Shown here: positions 36,893 to 47,038 of the stretch, piece by piece
Position numbering within the stretch: the first letter of the stretch is position 1
How the letters are laid out: every line of letters begins with the position of its first letter
Assembly: GCA_022842325.1 (NCBI GenBank)
Contig: JALHPU010000028.1
Location: forward strand, 1 to 55,475
Reading direction: 5' to 3'
From: Sulfuritalea sp.
GTDB lineage: Bacteria; Pseudomonadota; Gammaproteobacteria; Burkholderiales; Rhodocyclaceae
DNA: 55,475 nt
The notes under the pieces: model-generated
Databases searched by the model: none
What the model saw: only the letters and a program-made list of their open reading frames with translations
What the model was told of the DNA's origin: nothing
Translations under genes and position numbers: made by a program

Positions 36893-39162
36893 TGATTGCC
36901 CAAGAACTGGAAGTCAGCTTGCACATGGCCTTTGTCGAAGCGCGGCAGAAGCGCCACGAGTTCATTACCGTCGAGCATCTGCTGCTGGCGCTCCTCGACA
37001 ATCCCTCTGCGGCCGAGGTACTGCGCGCGTGCGCGGCGGACATCGAAGCATTGCGCAAGGAGCTGCTGACCTTCATCAATGAGCACACGCCAACTGTCGC
37101 TGGCAGCGATGAAATTGATACCCAGCCAACGCTCGGTTTCCAGCGGGTTATCCAGCGCGCGATCCTGCACGTTCAGTCGTCCGGGAAGAAGGAAGTCACC
37201 GGTGCGAACGTACTGGTAGCTATTTTTGGCGAAAAGGACTCCCACGCGGTGTTCTACCTGCAACGCCAGAATGTCACACGGCTGGATGTTGTGAACTTCA
37301 TTTCCCATGGCATCACCAAGACGCCGCAAGCGAAAGGCAAGGAAGATCCAGCCGAGACAGAAGTCGAATCGCAGGAAAAGGGTGGCGCACTTGAGAGCTT
37401 TACCCAGAACCTCAACCAGTTGGCGCTGACGGGCAAGATCGATCCGCTGATCGGCCGCGACCGGGAGTTGGAGCGGGTCATCCAGACGCTGTGTCGACGC
37501 CGCAAGAACAATCCCCTGCTGGTCGGCGAGGCTGGCGTGGGCAAGACGGCAATCGCTGAAGGCCTGGCGCGGCACATTGTCGAAGGGCGCGTACCCGAGA
37601 TTCTGGCCAATGCCACGGTGTATTGCCTGGACATGGGCGCGCTTCTCGCCGGAACCAAGTATCGGGGTGATTTCGAGCAGCGCCTGAAGGGTGTTCTCAA
37701 GCAACTGGCGGACAATCCGAATGCAATCCTGTTCATCGATGAAATTCACACCCTGATCGGAGCCGGTGCGGCGTCGGGGGGAACGATGGATGCCTCGAAC
37801 CTGCTCAAACCCGCCTTGTCCTCCGGTGCGCTCAAGTGCATTGGTGCCACCACCTACACCGAGTTTCGCGGCGTGTTCGAAAAGGACCATGCCTTGTCCC
37901 GGCGCTTCCAGAAGGTCGATGTGAATGAACCGTCGGTGGATGAAACCGTCTCGATTCTGCGCGGCCTCAAGTCCCGCTTCGAGGAACATCACGGTGTCAA
38001 ATATTCTGCCGCCGCAATCTCCAGTGCAGCCGAACTGGCCGCCAAATACATAAACGATCGCCACCTTCCGGACAAGGCGATCGACGTTATCGACGAAGCC
38101 GGCGCTGCCCAGCGCATTCTGCCGAAGTCAAAGCAGAAGAAGACCATCGGCAAGCTCGAGATCGAAGATATCGTCGCCAAGATAGCGCGCATCCCGCCTC
38201 AGCACGTTTCGGCCGACGACCGCTCGGCCCTGAAGAACCTTGACCGCGACCTGAAGAACATGGTCTTCGGCCAGGAAGCTGCCATCGATGCGCTGGCCAA
38301 GGCAATCAAGATGTCACGCTCGGGACTTGGCGATCCGCAGAAGCCCATTGGCTGCTTCCTTTTCTCGGGGCCCACGGGCGTCGGAAAGACCGAGGTGGCA
38401 CGTCAACTGGCCTACGGTATGGGTATCGAACTGATCCGCTTTGACATGTCCGAATACATGGAGCGCCACGCCGTCAGCAGGCTGATTGGCGCGCCCCCCG
38501 GCTATGTAGGCTTCGATCAGGGCGGATTGCTCACCGAAGCGGTGACCAAGAAGCCCCACGCCGTGTTGCTGCTGGACGAGATCGAGAAGGCGCATCCCGA
38601 GGTGTTCAATATCCTGCTTCAGGTCATGGACCATGGCACCTTGACCGATAACAATGGCCGCAAGGCGGATTTCCGCAATGTTGTGATTGTGATGACGACC
38701 AATGCCGGAGCGGAGGCTTTGCAGAAAACCAGCATCGGATTCACCGCCAACAAGGGCCAGGGCGATGAAATGGCCGATATCAAGCGCATGTTCACGCCGG
38801 AGTTCCGCAACCGGCTGGATGCCATCATTTCCTTCCGTGCACTCGATGCCGAGATCATCCTGCGCGTGGTGGATAAATTCCTCATGCAACTCGAGGGCCA
38901 ACTGCACGAGAAAAAGGTCGAGGTCATCTTCACCGACAGCCTGCGCGCCTGGCTGGCTGAAAAGGGCTTCGATCCCCTGATGGGCGCGCGGCCGATGGCC
39001 CGCCTGATCCAGGACACGATCCGCTCTGCCCTGGCGGACGAACTGCTGTTTGGCAAACTGGTGCACGGCGGCCATGTCATCATCGACGTCGACGAACACG
39101 AAAAGATTACGCTCAGTTTCGACGAAGCCACCAGTACTCCGGCCATTACCTCACCAATCTAG
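36892..39162 (+). CDS. clpA: ClpA, ATPase subunit of Clp protease
   Basis: The 756-aa Hsp100 unfoldase has a Clp_N domain ([20 protein letters not shown]) and two AAA+ modules. The first has Walker A GEAGVGKT, and the second has GPTGVGKT with the Clp[11 protein letters not shown] pore-loop region. It unfolds substrates and threads them into ClpP, receiving some from ClpS. clpP is not in the window. The start overlaps the clpS stop, so the two are translationally coupled. Confidence 0.97.
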   Translation: MIAQELEVSLHMAFVEARQKRHEFITVEHLLLALLDNPSAAEVLRACAADIEALRKELLTFINEHTPTVAGSDEIDTQPTLGFQRVIQRAILHVQSSGKKEVTGANVLVAIFGEKDSHAVFYLQRQNVTRLDVVNFISHGITKTPQAKGKEDPAETEVESQEKGGALESFTQNLNQLALTGKIDPLIGRDRELERVIQTLCRRRKNNPLLVGEAGVGKTAIAEGLARHIVEGRVPEILANATVYCLDMGALLAGTKYRGDFEQRLKGVLKQLADNPNAILFIDEIHTLIGAGAASGGTMDASNLLKPALSSGALKCIGATTYTEFRGVFEKDHALSRRFQKVDVNEPSVDETVSILRGLKSRFEEHHGVKYSAAAISSAAELAAKYINDRHLPDKAIDVIDEAGAAQRILPKSKQKKTIGKLEIEDIVAKIARIPPQHVSADDRSALKNLDRDLKNMVFGQEAAIDALAKAIKMSRSGLGDPQKPIGCFLFSGPTGVGKTEVARQLAYGMGIELIRFDMSEYMERHAVSRLIGAPPGYVGFDQGGLLTEAVTKKPHAVLLLDEIEKAHPEVFNILLQVMDHGTLTDNNGRKADFRNVVIVMTTNAGAEALQKTSIGFTANKGQGDEMADIKRMFTPEFRNRLDAIISFRALDAEIILRVVDKFLMQLEGQLHEKKVEVIFTDSLRAWLAEKGFDPLMGARPMARLIQDTIRSALADELLFGKLVHGGHVIIDVDEHEKITLSFDEATSTPAITSPI

Positions 39163-39224
39163 GCCAGACTCACCGCCACCACGCACGCGACTGGAGCTTC
39201 CGCCTTTCCGGCTATAAATCGCCC

Positions 39225-39704
39225 ATGGATTTCCTTACCACCGACCTCTGCGATGCGCATGAAGACAAGGTGCGCGTCGTCGAACCCATGTTCAGCAGTT
39301 TTGGCGGCCGTGCAGCTTTTTATGGCCGCATTGCCACGCTTAAGCTTTTTGAAGACAACTCGCTGGTCAGAAAGGTGTTGGAATCCCCCGGCGAAGGCCG
39401 CGTGCTGGTCATCGACGGTGGCGGCAGCCTGCGCCGGGCCCTGGTCGGCGATCAACTCGCGGCACTCGGAGTCAAGAACGGCTGGGCCGGAGTCGTCGTG
39501 TATGGCTGCATCCGAGATTCCCGCGCCATCGGCGAAATGAACATCGGCGTGTTTGCGGTCGACACGCATCCGATGAAGACACTCAAGAAAAATGTCGGCG
39601 AGGCAGACGTGCCGGTAACTTTTGGCGGCGTCACATTCACACCTGGTGAATGGTTGTACGCGGACGAAGATGGAGTAATAGTAAGCGCCACTGCTCTACA
39701 TTAG
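39225..39704 (+). CDS. rraA: RraA-family protein
   Basis: The 159-aa protein matches Rra[31 protein letters not shown], then [31 protein letters not shown] and [20 protein letters not shown]. Some relatives regulate RNase E and some are 4-hydroxy-4-methyl-2-oxoglutarate aldolases; the Gly-Asp/Arg pocket (IRDS) is common to both. The role is therefore not settled. It is followed by a 226-bp A/T-rich gap with aceA regulatory sites. Confidence 0.9.
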   Translation: MDFLTTDLCDAHEDKVRVVEPMFSSFGGRAAFYGRIATLKLFEDNSLVRKVLESPGEGRVLVIDGGGSLRRALVGDQLAALGVKNGWAGVVVYGCIRDSRAIGEMNIGVFAVDTHPMKTLKKNVGEADVPVTFGGVTFTPGEWLYADEDGVIVSATALH

Positions 39705-39710
39705 CACCAA

Positions 39711-39724
39711 GTCTTATATAAGAT
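39711..39724. promoter_or_regulatory. Distal aceA operator palindrome
   Basis: GTCTTATATAAGAT matches the perfect palindrome at 39827 in 13 of 14 bases. It lies 116 bp upstream of it. Confidence 0.6.
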
Positions 39725-39826
39725 ACATGTTATTAAAATTTTACGTTTCGCGATAGCAAACAACATTCCGCATTATAAAAATCACTTTTCAACCTGCTGT
39801 TAGATAACAATAAAAATTATCGCTTA

Positions 39827-39840
39827 GTCTTATATAAGAC
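39827..39840. promoter_or_regulatory. Proximal aceA operator palindrome
   Basis: GTCTTATATAAGAC is a perfect 14-bp palindrome ending two bases before the -35 box of the aceA promoter. Confidence 0.7.
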
Positions 39841-39842
39841 TA

Positions 39843-39871
39843 TTGCTGCAACGCAAAATCCTCTTTATACT
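39843..39871 (+). promoter_or_regulatory. Sigma-70 promoter of aceA
   Basis: TTGCTG (39843-39848) and TATACT (39866-39871) are 17 bp apart, 60 bases before the aceA ATG. Confidence 0.75.
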
Positions 39872-39930
39872 GTCGATCCCGCTCCTGTTTGGAGCACCCC
39901 CTTCGACAACGACCCTTCAGAGGATTGAAC

Positions 39931-41241
39931 ATGACCGACCGCAAAGCACAAGTAGCAGCCCTGGAAAAGGACTGGAAAGAGAATCCCCGCTGGAAAGGCG
40001 TCAAGCGCGGCTATAGCGCAGAGGACGTCGTGCGCTTGCGCGGTTCCCTCCCGATCGAGTACACGCTGGCCAAGCGCGGCGCGGAAACCCTCTGGGCAAA
40101 GGTCAATGGCGGTGCCAAGAAGGGCTACGTCAATGCCTTCGGCGCCATCAGTGCCGGTCAGGCCATGCAGCAGGCCAAGGCTGGCCTCGAGGCTGTTTAT
40201 TTGTCGGGCTGGCAGGTCGCGGCCGACGGCAATACGTCCGAAACCATGTATCCGGATCAGTCGCTGTACGCCTACGACTCGGTGCCGACCATGGTGCGCC
40301 GCATCAACAATACCTTCAAGCGCGCCGATGAAATTCAGTGGAGCCGTGGCATCAACCCCGGCGACAAGGAATACATCGACTTCTTCCTGCCGATCGTGGC
40401 TGACGCCGAAGCCGGCTTCGGCGGCGTGCTCAACGCCTTCGAACTGATGAAGAACATGATCTCCTCCGGTGCTGCCGGCGTGCACTTTGAAGACCAACTG
40501 GCTGCCGTGAAGAAGTGCGGTCACATGGGCGGCAAGGTGCTCGTTCCGACCCGCGAAGCCGTTGAAAAGCTGATCTCCGCGCGTTTCGCTGCCGACACCA
40601 TGGGCGTACCGACGATCATCCTGGCCCGTACCGATGCCGAAGCCGCGAACCTGATCACCAGCGACTACGACGACAACGACAAGCCCTTCATCACCGGCGA
40701 GCGTACGCAAGAGGGTTTCTACCGCGTCAAGAACGGCCTCGAACAGTCGATCAGCCGCGGCATCGCCTACGCTCCCTACGCCGACTTGGTATGGTGTGAA
40801 ACCGGCGTGCCGGATATCGGCTTCGCCCGCGAATTTGCCCAGGCCGTCCTCGCCGCCTGCCCCGGCAAGCTGTTGTCGTACAACTGCTCGCCTTCCTTCA
40901 ACTGGAAAAAGAACCTGTCCGACTCGCAAATCGCGTCGTTCCAGGAAGATCTGTCGGCATTGGGCTACAAGTACCAGTTCATTACGCTGGCCGGCATCCA
41001 CATCAACTGGTTCAACACCTTCCAGTTCGCCCATGCCTACGCCCGCGGCGAAGGCATGAAGCACTACACCGAAATGGTTCAGGAGCCGGAATTCGCCGCA
41101 CGCGACAAGGGCTACACCTTCGTGTCGCACCAGCAGGAAGTCGGCGTCGGCTATTTCGACGATGTCACCACTGTGATCCAGGGCGGGTCGTCCAGCGTCA
41201 AGGCGCTGACCGGATCGACCGAGGAAGAACAGTTCCACTAA
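39931..41241 (+). CDS. aceA: Isocitrate lyase
   Basis: The 436-aa enzyme splits isocitrate into succinate and glyoxylate, the first step of the glyoxylate shunt. The catalytic signature KKCGHMGGK is intact, with [25 protein letters not shown] and [14 protein letters not shown] chose the ATG at 39931 (AGAGGA upstream); an earlier in-frame start at 39889 lies too near the predicted transcription start. Two near-identical palindromes and a good promoter precede it. A strong terminator follows, so it is monocistronic. Confidence 0.97.
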   Translation: MTDRKAQVAALEKDWKENPRWKGVKRGYSAEDVVRLRGSLPIEYTLAKRGAETLWAKVNGGAKKGYVNAFGAISAGQAMQQAKAGLEAVYLSGWQVAADGNTSETMYPDQSLYAYDSVPTMVRRINNTFKRADEIQWSRGINPGDKEYIDFFLPIVADAEAGFGGVLNAFELMKNMISSGAAGVHFEDQLAAVKKCGHMGGKVLVPTREAVEKLISARFAADTMGVPTIILARTDAEAANLITSDYDDNDKPFITGERTQEGFYRVKNGLEQSISRGIAYAPYADLVWCETGVPDIGFAREFAQAVLAACPGKLLSYNCSPSFNWKKNLSDSQIASFQEDLSALGYKYQFITLAGIHINWFNTFQFAHAYARGEGMKHYTEMVQEPEFAARDKGYTFVSHQQEVGVGYFDDVTTVIQGGSSSVKALTGSTEEEQFH

Positions 41242-41264
41242 GCAGCAATCGCCTGACGTTCGCC

Positions 41265-41300
41265 AAAATGCCGTACCGGGAAACCGGTGCGGCATTTTTT
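41265..41300 (+). terminator. Rho-independent terminator of aceA
   Basis: A 15-bp stem (AAAATGCCGTACCGG with CCGGTGCGGCATTTT, one wobble) has a GAAA tetraloop and a T-run. Confidence 0.93.
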
Positions 41301-41393
41301 GTGGACTAAAGTAGCGCCACGCAAACTGCCTGCGAACTTTTTGCCAGTCGCATCCTACTGATGGCTACCCGATGTTCAACTAAGGGCTTTTCC

Positions 41394-42218
41394 ATGCTCT
41401 GGTCGGCGCTCCAGATTCTTCTGCTGGTCTATCTGGGCCTGATGGCCCTCATCTACTTCAAGCAGTCCTCGCTGGTGTTCCTGCCCGAAATGGATCGCGG
41501 ATTCCGCGCCAGTCCGGCGGCTATTGGTTTGTCATTCACTCCGCTGAAACTGGCTACCACTGATGGCGTAAGTCTCGACGGCTGGTTCGTGCCGGCCGGC
41601 ACAAACCGCGAGACGCGCGGATTGGTGATCTTCTTTCACGGCAATGCCGGCAATATTGCGCATCGGCTCGACTACTTGCGCATGTTCCATGATCTCGGCC
41701 TGGCGACCCTGATCATTGACTACCGTGGTTACGGTCTCAGCAGCGGCCGTCCATCGGAGGAAGGCACCTATCTGGATGCCGACGCTGCCTGGCGCCATGC
41801 CACGCAGGTGCGTGGATTTTCCGCCAGCCGGATTGTCATCTTCGGCGAATCGCTGGCCGGAGCAGTCGCGGTTGATCTGGCCGCGAAAAATCGACCGGCG
41901 GCGCTGGTGCTGGCCTCGACCTTCACTTCGGTACCGGACATGGGAGCCGAGCTGTATCCGCTGCTACCGATACGACTGCTGGCTCACATCCGCTATGACA
42001 GCCTGCAACGCCTTGCTCAAATCGACTGCCCGCTGTTGGTCATCCATAGCCGCAACGACGACATCATTCCCTACGCCCATGGCCAGCGACTATTCGCCGC
42101 GGCCCGCCCGCCGAAACAGTTTCTTGAGATCGAGGGTGGCCACAATGACGGCTTCGTCTTTGGTCGGGAAGACTGGGTCAGGCAACTCGACGGGTTTCTG
42201 CGGCAAACCTTGCCATGA
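41394..42218 (+). CDS. Membrane-anchored alpha/beta hydrolase
   Basis: The 274-aa protein has an N-terminal membrane helix (ALQILLLVYLGLMALIYF) and an alpha/beta hydrolase domain. The oxyanion motif is FFHGNAGN, the nucleophile elbow FGESLAGA, and the catalytic Asp and His lie in HSRNDDIIPY and EGGHNDGF. It resembles BEM46/YfhR-like serine hydrolases of unknown substrate. I chose the ATG at 41394 (AAGGG upstream); an earlier ATG at 41361 is possible. It converges with a LysR gene, 21 bases apart. Confidence 0.85.
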   Translation: MLWSALQILLLVYLGLMALIYFKQSSLVFLPEMDRGFRASPAAIGLSFTPLKLATTDGVSLDGWFVPAGTNRETRGLVIFFHGNAGNIAHRLDYLRMFHDLGLATLIIDYRGYGLSSGRPSEEGTYLDADAAWRHATQVRGFSASRIVIFGESLAGAVAVDLAAKNRPAALVLASTFTSVPDMGAELYPLLPIRLLAHIRYDSLQRLAQIDCPLLVIHSRNDDIIPYAHGQRLFAAARPPKQFLEIEGGHNDGFVFGREDWVRQLDGFLRQTLP

Positions 42219-42239
42219 CCAGCCAGCCTTCGCCCGCCG

Positions 42240-43145
42240 TCAGGCACCCGCCGATGCCGCCCAATAAGCCGGATCGCGCCAGTTTGCCTTCAGCAGATCT
42301 ATGAACAATCTGACTCGCAGCGGCAGATGCCGGCGCTGCGGCACCACGGCATGAATACCCACCGGCGGCGCGGCAAACTGATCCAGTACCGTCACCAGCC
42401 TGCCGGCCGCGATATCGGCACCAACCTCCCACAGCGAGCGCCAGGCCAGCCCCTTCCCGGCGAGCGCCCAGTCGTGCAATACGGCGCCATCGTTGCATTC
42501 GAAGTTGCCACTCACTTTTACCACCCGAACTTCGCCATCGACATACAGCGTCCAGCCGCGTTGCTGGCGCAATGACAGGCAGTTGTGCTCGAACAAAGCA
42601 GTCGGCGCTGGCGGTACACCGAATTCCGCGACGTATTGCGGGCTGGCAACCACCACGCGCCGCATCTCCCCCAAGCGAATGCTGATCAGACTGGAGTCCG
42701 CCAGATCGCCAATCCGAATCGCGCAGTCGACATTCTCTTCCACCAGATCGACCAAGCGATCGGACAGATCCAGTCGAACGGTGACATCCGGATTGTCCTC
42801 GACGAAACGTCTCAGCAGCGGCGCCACATGACGCCGCCCGAATCCCGCGGGCGCCGATACCTTCAGATGGCCGCCAGGACGGATGCCGCCCAGACTCACA
42901 GCCGCTTCCGCGTCAGCCATCTCGCGCAGGATGCGCTGGCAATCCTCGAGGAAGGCGGCGCCCTCGAACGTCAATGAAATCCGCCGTGTGGTGCGCAACA
43001 GCAGTTTGACGCCGAGCCGTTCTTCCAAGGCATCGAGTCGCCGACCGATGATGGCCGGTGTCACACCCTCGGCTCGGGCCGTAGCCGACATGCTGCCGCG
43101 ACTTGCGACTCCGACAAAGGCAGAAATCTGCTTGAATTGATCCAT
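42240..43145 (-). CDS. LysR-family transcriptional regulator
   Basis: The 301-aa protein has an N-terminal helix-turn-helix (FVGVASRGSMSATARAEGVT, then RRLDALEERLGVKLLLRTTR) and a LysR substrate-binding domain. It belongs to the group with the GHLKVSAPAGFGRRHVAPLL motif. It is divergent from aceB, with 107 A/T-rich bases between them, so it may regulate aceB, though this is inferred from position only. GVPPAPTAL at 42600-42621 coincides with a dispersed-repeat copy. Confidence 0.92.
   Translation of the reverse strand: MDQFKQISAFVGVASRGSMSATARAEGVTPAIIGRRLDALEERLGVKLLLRTTRRISLTFEGAAFLEDCQRILREMADAEAAVSLGGIRPGGHLKVSAPAGFGRRHVAPLLRRFVEDNPDVTVRLDLSDRLVDLVEENVDCAIRIGDLADSSLISIRLGEMRRVVVASPQYVAEFGVPPAPTALFEHNCLSLRQQRGWTLYVDGEVRVVKVSGNFECNDGAVLHDWALAGKGLAWRSLWEVGADIAAGRLVTVLDQFAAPPVGIHAVVPQRRHLPLRVRLFIDLLKANWRDPAYWAASAGA
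42600..42621 (+). repeat. Dispersed 22-bp repeat, copy 9 (inside the LysR gene, antisense)
   Basis: It matches 19 of 22 consensus bases. In the gene it encodes VPPAPTA, nearly the same peptide as copy 7 encodes in lpxK. Confidence 0.45.
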
Positions 43146-43252
43146 TTAATACTATTCGTCCACAATAAATTGATCGAATCATAGCTTCTATCCTGAAACA
43201 GGCAAGAATAGAATTCCATCATCGTCGCACCCCTCATCAAGGAGTCCCAAAC

Positions 43253-44845
43253 ATGAACCTGCCCGCCGGCATCCAGATCAACGCTCCCGTCACCGCCGAC
43301 TATGCCAAGATTCTCACGCCCGAAGCGCTGGCACTGGTCGCCAAACTGCATCGCGCCTTCGATCCGCGTCGCCAGGAGCTGCTCAAGGCCCGCGTCGCCC
43401 GCCAGGCCCGCATCGATGCCGGCGAAATGCCCGACCTGTTGCCCGAAACCGCCCACATCCGGGCTGGCGACTGGAAGATCGCCCCGCTGCCCAAGGCACT
43501 CGAAAACCGCCGCGTCGAAATCACCGGCCCGGTCGAAGCCAAGATGATCATCAACGCCTACAACTCGGGCGCCGACAGCTACATGACCGACTTCGAGGAC
43601 TCCAACAGCCCGAAGTGGGACAACCAGATCCAGGGCCAGGTCAACCTCTACAAGGCCATCCGCCGCGAACTCAGCTTCAAGAACGAAGCCGGCAAGGAAT
43701 ACAAGCTCAACGACAAGATCGCCACCCTGCAAGTGCGTCCGCGCGGCTGGCACCTCGACGAAAAGCACGTACTGATCGACGGCCAGCGCGTCTCCGGCGG
43801 CATTTTCGATTTCGGCCTGTTCCTGTTCCATAATGCCAAGGAGCAGATCGCCCGTGGCGCCGGCCCCTTCTTCTACCTGCCGAAGATGGAAAGCCACCTC
43901 GAAGCCCGCCTGTGGAATGACATTTTCGTGATGGCCCAGGACCACATCGGCCTGCCGCAAGGCACCATCAAGGCCACCGTGCTGGTCGAGACCATCCTCG
44001 CCACCTTTGAACTCGAAGAAATCCTCTACGAACTGCGCAACCACAGTGCCGGCCTCAACGCCGGCCGTTGGGACTACATCTTCTCCTGCATCAAGAAGTT
44101 CAAGAAGAACAAGGATTTCTGCCTCGCTCAGCGCGGCGCGATCACCATGGAAGTGCCCTTCATGCGCAGCTACGCACTGGCCCTGGTGCAGGCCTGCCAC
44201 AAGCGCGGCGCACCGGCCATGGGCGGCATGAGCGCACTGATTCCGATCAAGGGCGATCCGGTTGCCAATGAAAAGGCGCTGGCCGGCATACGCCACGACA
44301 AGACCCGCGATGCCAACGACGGTTTCGACGGCGGCTGGGTAGCACACCCCGGCCTGGTTTCCATCGCCGCCGAAGAGTTCCAGAAGGTGCTCGGCGACCG
44401 TCCCAACCAGTGGGAGAAACAGGTCAGCGGCACGTTCGGACCCAAGGACTGGCTCAATTTCCAACCAGAGCAGCCGATCACCGAAGCCGGACTGCGAAAC
44501 AACATCAATGTCGGCATCCACTACCTCGGGTCCTGGCTGGCCGGCAATGGCTGCGTCCCGATCCACAACCTGATGGAAGACGCCGCCACCGCCGAGATTT
44601 CCCGCTCGCAGGTATGGCAGTGGGTCGTCAGTCCCAAGGGCAAGCTCGACGATGGCCGCAAAGTCACCGCCGAGATGGTGCGGCCGATGATCGCCGAGGA
44701 ACTCGCCAAGGTGAAGGCGACCGTAAGCGCACAGGGTGAAAAAACCGAGACCTATGACCAGGCGGCGGTAATCTTCGACAAGATGAGCCTGACCCCGGAA
44801 TATCCGGAGTTCCTTACCCTGCCTCTGTACGAAGCAATGGAGTAA
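43253..44845 (+). CDS. aceB: Malate synthase A
   Basis: The 530-aa enzyme condenses glyoxylate and acetyl-CoA to malate, completing the glyoxylate shunt. Length and motifs fit the A isoform: NAYNSGADSYMTDFEDSNSP, RPRGWHLDEKHVLIDG, then KATVLVETILATFELEEILY and GRWDYIFSCIKKF. AAGGAG lies upstream of the ATG. A LysR gene is divergent from it. A dispersed-repeat copy and a terminator follow. Confidence 0.96.
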   Translation: MNLPAGIQINAPVTADYAKILTPEALALVAKLHRAFDPRRQELLKARVARQARIDAGEMPDLLPETAHIRAGDWKIAPLPKALENRRVEITGPVEAKMIINAYNSGADSYMTDFEDSNSPKWDNQIQGQVNLYKAIRRELSFKNEAGKEYKLNDKIATLQVRPRGWHLDEKHVLIDGQRVSGGIFDFGLFLFHNAKEQIARGAGPFFYLPKMESHLEARLWNDIFVMAQDHIGLPQGTIKATVLVETILATFELEEILYELRNHSAGLNAGRWDYIFSCIKKFKKNKDFCLAQRGAITMEVPFMRSYALALVQACHKRGAPAMGGMSALIPIKGDPVANEKALAGIRHDKTRDANDGFDGGWVAHPGLVSIAAEEFQKVLGDRPNQWEKQVSGTFGPKDWLNFQPEQPITEAGLRNNINVGIHYLGSWLAGNGCVPIHNLMEDAATAEISRSQVWQWVVSPKGKLDDGRKVTAEMVRPMIAEELAKVKATVSAQGEKTETYDQAAVIFDKMSLTPEYPEFLTLPLYEAME

Positions 44846-44880
44846 GTTTCTACACGGAACGCATACCGACGCCGGCCGAA

Positions 44881-44902
44881 AGTCGGCACCGGCAGAACGG
44901 CG
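44881..44902 (+). repeat. Dispersed 22-bp repeat, copy 10
   Basis: It matches 18 of 22 consensus bases, 35 bases after the aceB stop and in the same sense as aceB. It leads into the terminator stem. Confidence 0.5.
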
Positions 44903-44920
44903 CTCTTCGGAGCGCCGTTC
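44895..44920 (+). terminator. Terminator of aceB
   Basis: GAACGGCGCTC and GAGCGCCGTTC form an 11-bp stem with a TTCG tetraloop. A short CTGTTT tail follows. Confidence 0.85.
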
Positions 44921-45190
44921 CTGTTTCTGAAGGATGCTTAGCGTGAATTCGAATGCCTGCAAAAGCAGGCGTCGAGGCTGCGTGCTGGATTAGCGCTTCC
45001 TGTTAAAAGCCAGCTTGATCCACTAATCACAATAATCACTTTTACGGGAATCGCCGGCCCTGCAATAATCTTGCGAAAAACCATAACCATAAACCGGACA
45101 ATTCGGGGAGATCCACTGCAGCACACTGGCGAAACTGCCCGTCGCATTGCCCACGCGCAGCGCCGGCCTTGTTTCATAGTGAAGGAAGCG

Positions 45191-45204
45191 GTCTTTTATA
45201 AGAC
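45191..45204. promoter_or_regulatory. Operator palindrome of the cytochrome operon
   Basis: GTCTTTTATAAGAC matches the perfect aceA palindrome in 13 of 14 bases, 57 bases before the start of the multiheme cytochrome gene. The other 300 bases of this gap (44921-45261) hold no credible gene. They include a small hairpin (GCCTGC/GCAGGC near 44956) and a dyad CCGGA/TCCGG at 45212-45228. Confidence 0.6.
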
Positions 45205-45261
45205 ATAGCAGCCGGATCATCGTTCCGGTCACTCGTAATATCGTATTGATTGGGAAGACAA

Positions 45262-46986
45262 ATGGCAGATAACTCACCCGACGGCATCCCTCCACAGGCG
45301 GGGAAGGGCCTCTTTGGTTGGCTCAAGCGCCCTCCCCAGTGCTCAATGCTGCGCATGATAGTTATCGGCGTGATTGGGGGCATCGTCATATGGGGTGGGC
45401 TCAACACCGGCGTGGAATTCACCAACCGCACCGAATTCTGCCTCTCCTGCCACACCATGCAGACGCCGTACGAGGAACTCAAGAAGACGGTGCATTACAG
45501 CAACCGCACCGGCACCACTGTCGGTTGCGCCGACTGCCACGTCGCCAGCAGCAAGGATCCCTTCGACTATGCGCGCAAACTGACGCAGAAAGTCTTCGCC
45601 TCCAAGGACGTAATCGGTGAGATTCTGGGCACCATCGACACGCCGGAAAAATTCGAGGCCCATCGCCTGACCATGGCCAAGCGCGTCTGGGCGCACATGA
45701 AGGAGACGGATTCCAAGGAATGCCGCAACTGCCACAAGTTCGACAAGATGGACACGACGAAACAAAAAGACCGCTCCGTCGTCAAGCACGAAGGTGCCGT
45801 CATGGACGGCAAAACCTGCATCGACTGCCACAAGGGCATCGCGCACAAACCGGTGCACCATTTGCTCGAACAGGAGCAAGGCCAAGCCGGCACGTCCAAG
45901 GAAGGTGCGCCGAAACCGCCGGCACACGCCGAAACGGCCCCGGCACCCAAGGCGGAGGACAAACCTGCCCAGGTCGCAACCGGTCCGGCCGGCTCTGCCG
46001 CATTGCCCGCTGCGGTTGCCGAAGCGGCCAAGCCGGCAGCGAAGGTCGACGCATCAAAGGTTGAGGCTTCGAAAGCTGAGGCTCCCAAGGCGGAGGCTGC
46101 TAGTGCCGCGGCACCCGCCGCGACCGGCGGAACGGTCACTGCGCTGGACTGGAGCAAGGTACCGGCGCGCCAGATCAAGGTGTTCTATCCTGGTCAGGCT
46201 GGCCTGGAGTGGGTGATGAACAAGGCTGACCACTCATCCGCTGCGGACATCATCGAGAAGAAACGCGCCTGCGCCAAGTGCCACGAAGGCGACGCCAACG
46301 AAGTCGGCGCCGCGATCGTGGCCGGCAAGCCGGTAGGCGTGTCCAAGACCGTGATGGAGCCGAACCCGCCTGCAGGAAAGGTAGGCTTCATCCCGATGAC
46401 TTTCCAGACTACTCATGACGGCAGCAAGATCTACTTCCGCTTCGAATGGGTGCCGCCGAAGAACGGCGACAAGAAACTGGATCCGAAGAACGAGGTCAAG
46501 CTGACCATGATGTTCGATGGCGGCGGCACGGTCGACGGAAGTGAACTGAACGGTTGCTGGTCCACCTGCCACACCGACCTGCGCACCATGAAGGATGCCA
46601 AGGACGACAAGAAAACCAAGTACATCGCCGGTGCCGACCTCGCCAGCGGCAAGTTCATGGACCTGATCCAGTTCCGCAGCGGCAAGGGCCAGAACCCGGT
46701 AGACGGCTGGGTCGACAGCGAACGTCATATGCAGGGCGGCAAGAGCCAGCTCAAGGCGGAAGGCAAGAAGGAGGGCAACAAGTGGGTCGTGATCTTCGAG
46801 CGCAGCTTGGCCGGAGGCGGCAAGGGAGACCATGCCATTACTGCCGATAAGGTGTATAACTTCGGCTTCGCGCTTCACGAGGATTACACCAACGCCCGCT
46901 TCCACTATGTGTCGCTGGGCTACCAGTTCGGTCTCGACAAACCGAATCCTGGCGTCAAGAACTACGTCGACGTACAAAAGCAATAA
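45262..46986 (+). CDS. Membrane tetraheme NapC/NirT-type cytochrome fused to an ethylbenzene-dehydrogenase-like heme domain
   Basis: The 574-aa protein has three parts. Residues 1-205 are a NapC/NirT/NrfH-type unit: one membrane helix (about 29-49) and four CxxCH heme sites (Cys60, 89, 154, 186). Such proteins take electrons from the quinol pool. Residues 205-295 are an Ala/Pro/Lys-rich linker. Residues 296-574 resemble the heme-binding gamma-subunit domain of ethylbenzene dehydrogenase/DMSO-reductase-type enzymes, with an added CAKCH site (Cys337) and an unusual CX3CH motif (CWSTCH, Cys432). GGGAAG precedes the ATG at 45262. fccA- and fccB-like genes follow directly, so electrons may pass between sulfide oxidation and the quinone pool. 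Confidence 0.85.
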   Translation: MADNSPDGIPPQAGKGLFGWLKRPPQCSMLRMIVIGVIGGIVIWGGLNTGVEFTNRTEFCLSCHTMQTPYEELKKTVHYSNRTGTTVGCADCHVASSKDPFDYARKLTQKVFASKDVIGEILGTIDTPEKFEAHRLTMAKRVWAHMKETDSKECRNCHKFDKMDTTKQKDRSVVKHEGAVMDGKTCIDCHKGIAHKPVHHLLEQEQGQAGTSKEGAPKPPAHAETAPAPKAEDKPAQVATGPAGSAALPAAVAEAAKPAAKVDASKVEASKAEAPKAEAASAAAPAATGGTVTALDWSKVPARQIKVFYPGQAGLEWVMNKADHSSAADIIEKKRACAKCHEGDANEVGAAIVAGKPVGVSKTVMEPNPPAGKVGFIPMTFQTTHDGSKIYFRFEWVPPKNGDKKLDPKNEVKLTMMFDGGGTVDGSELNGCWSTCHTDLRTMKDAKDDKKTKYIAGADLASGKFMDLIQFRSGKGQNPVDGWVDSERHMQGGKSQLKAEGKKEGNKWVVIFERSLAGGGKGDHAITADKVYNFGFALHEDYTNARFHYVSLGYQFGLDKPNPGVKNYVDVQKQ

Positions 46987-47038
46987 GTCGGCAATCGTTT
47001 TTCAAGCAGTACATTCATCAAACTCAGGAGGAGACAAT

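Noticed and set aside
45023..45295. Minus-strand open frame of 90 codons before the cytochrome operon
   Set aside because: It would overlap the cytochrome start and the operator, and its sequence has no family or signal peptide.
46015..46130. Tandem repeat in the cytochrome linker
   Set aside because: The Ala/Lys/Pro stretch is compositionally biased but has no regular DNA period; it is a flexible linker.
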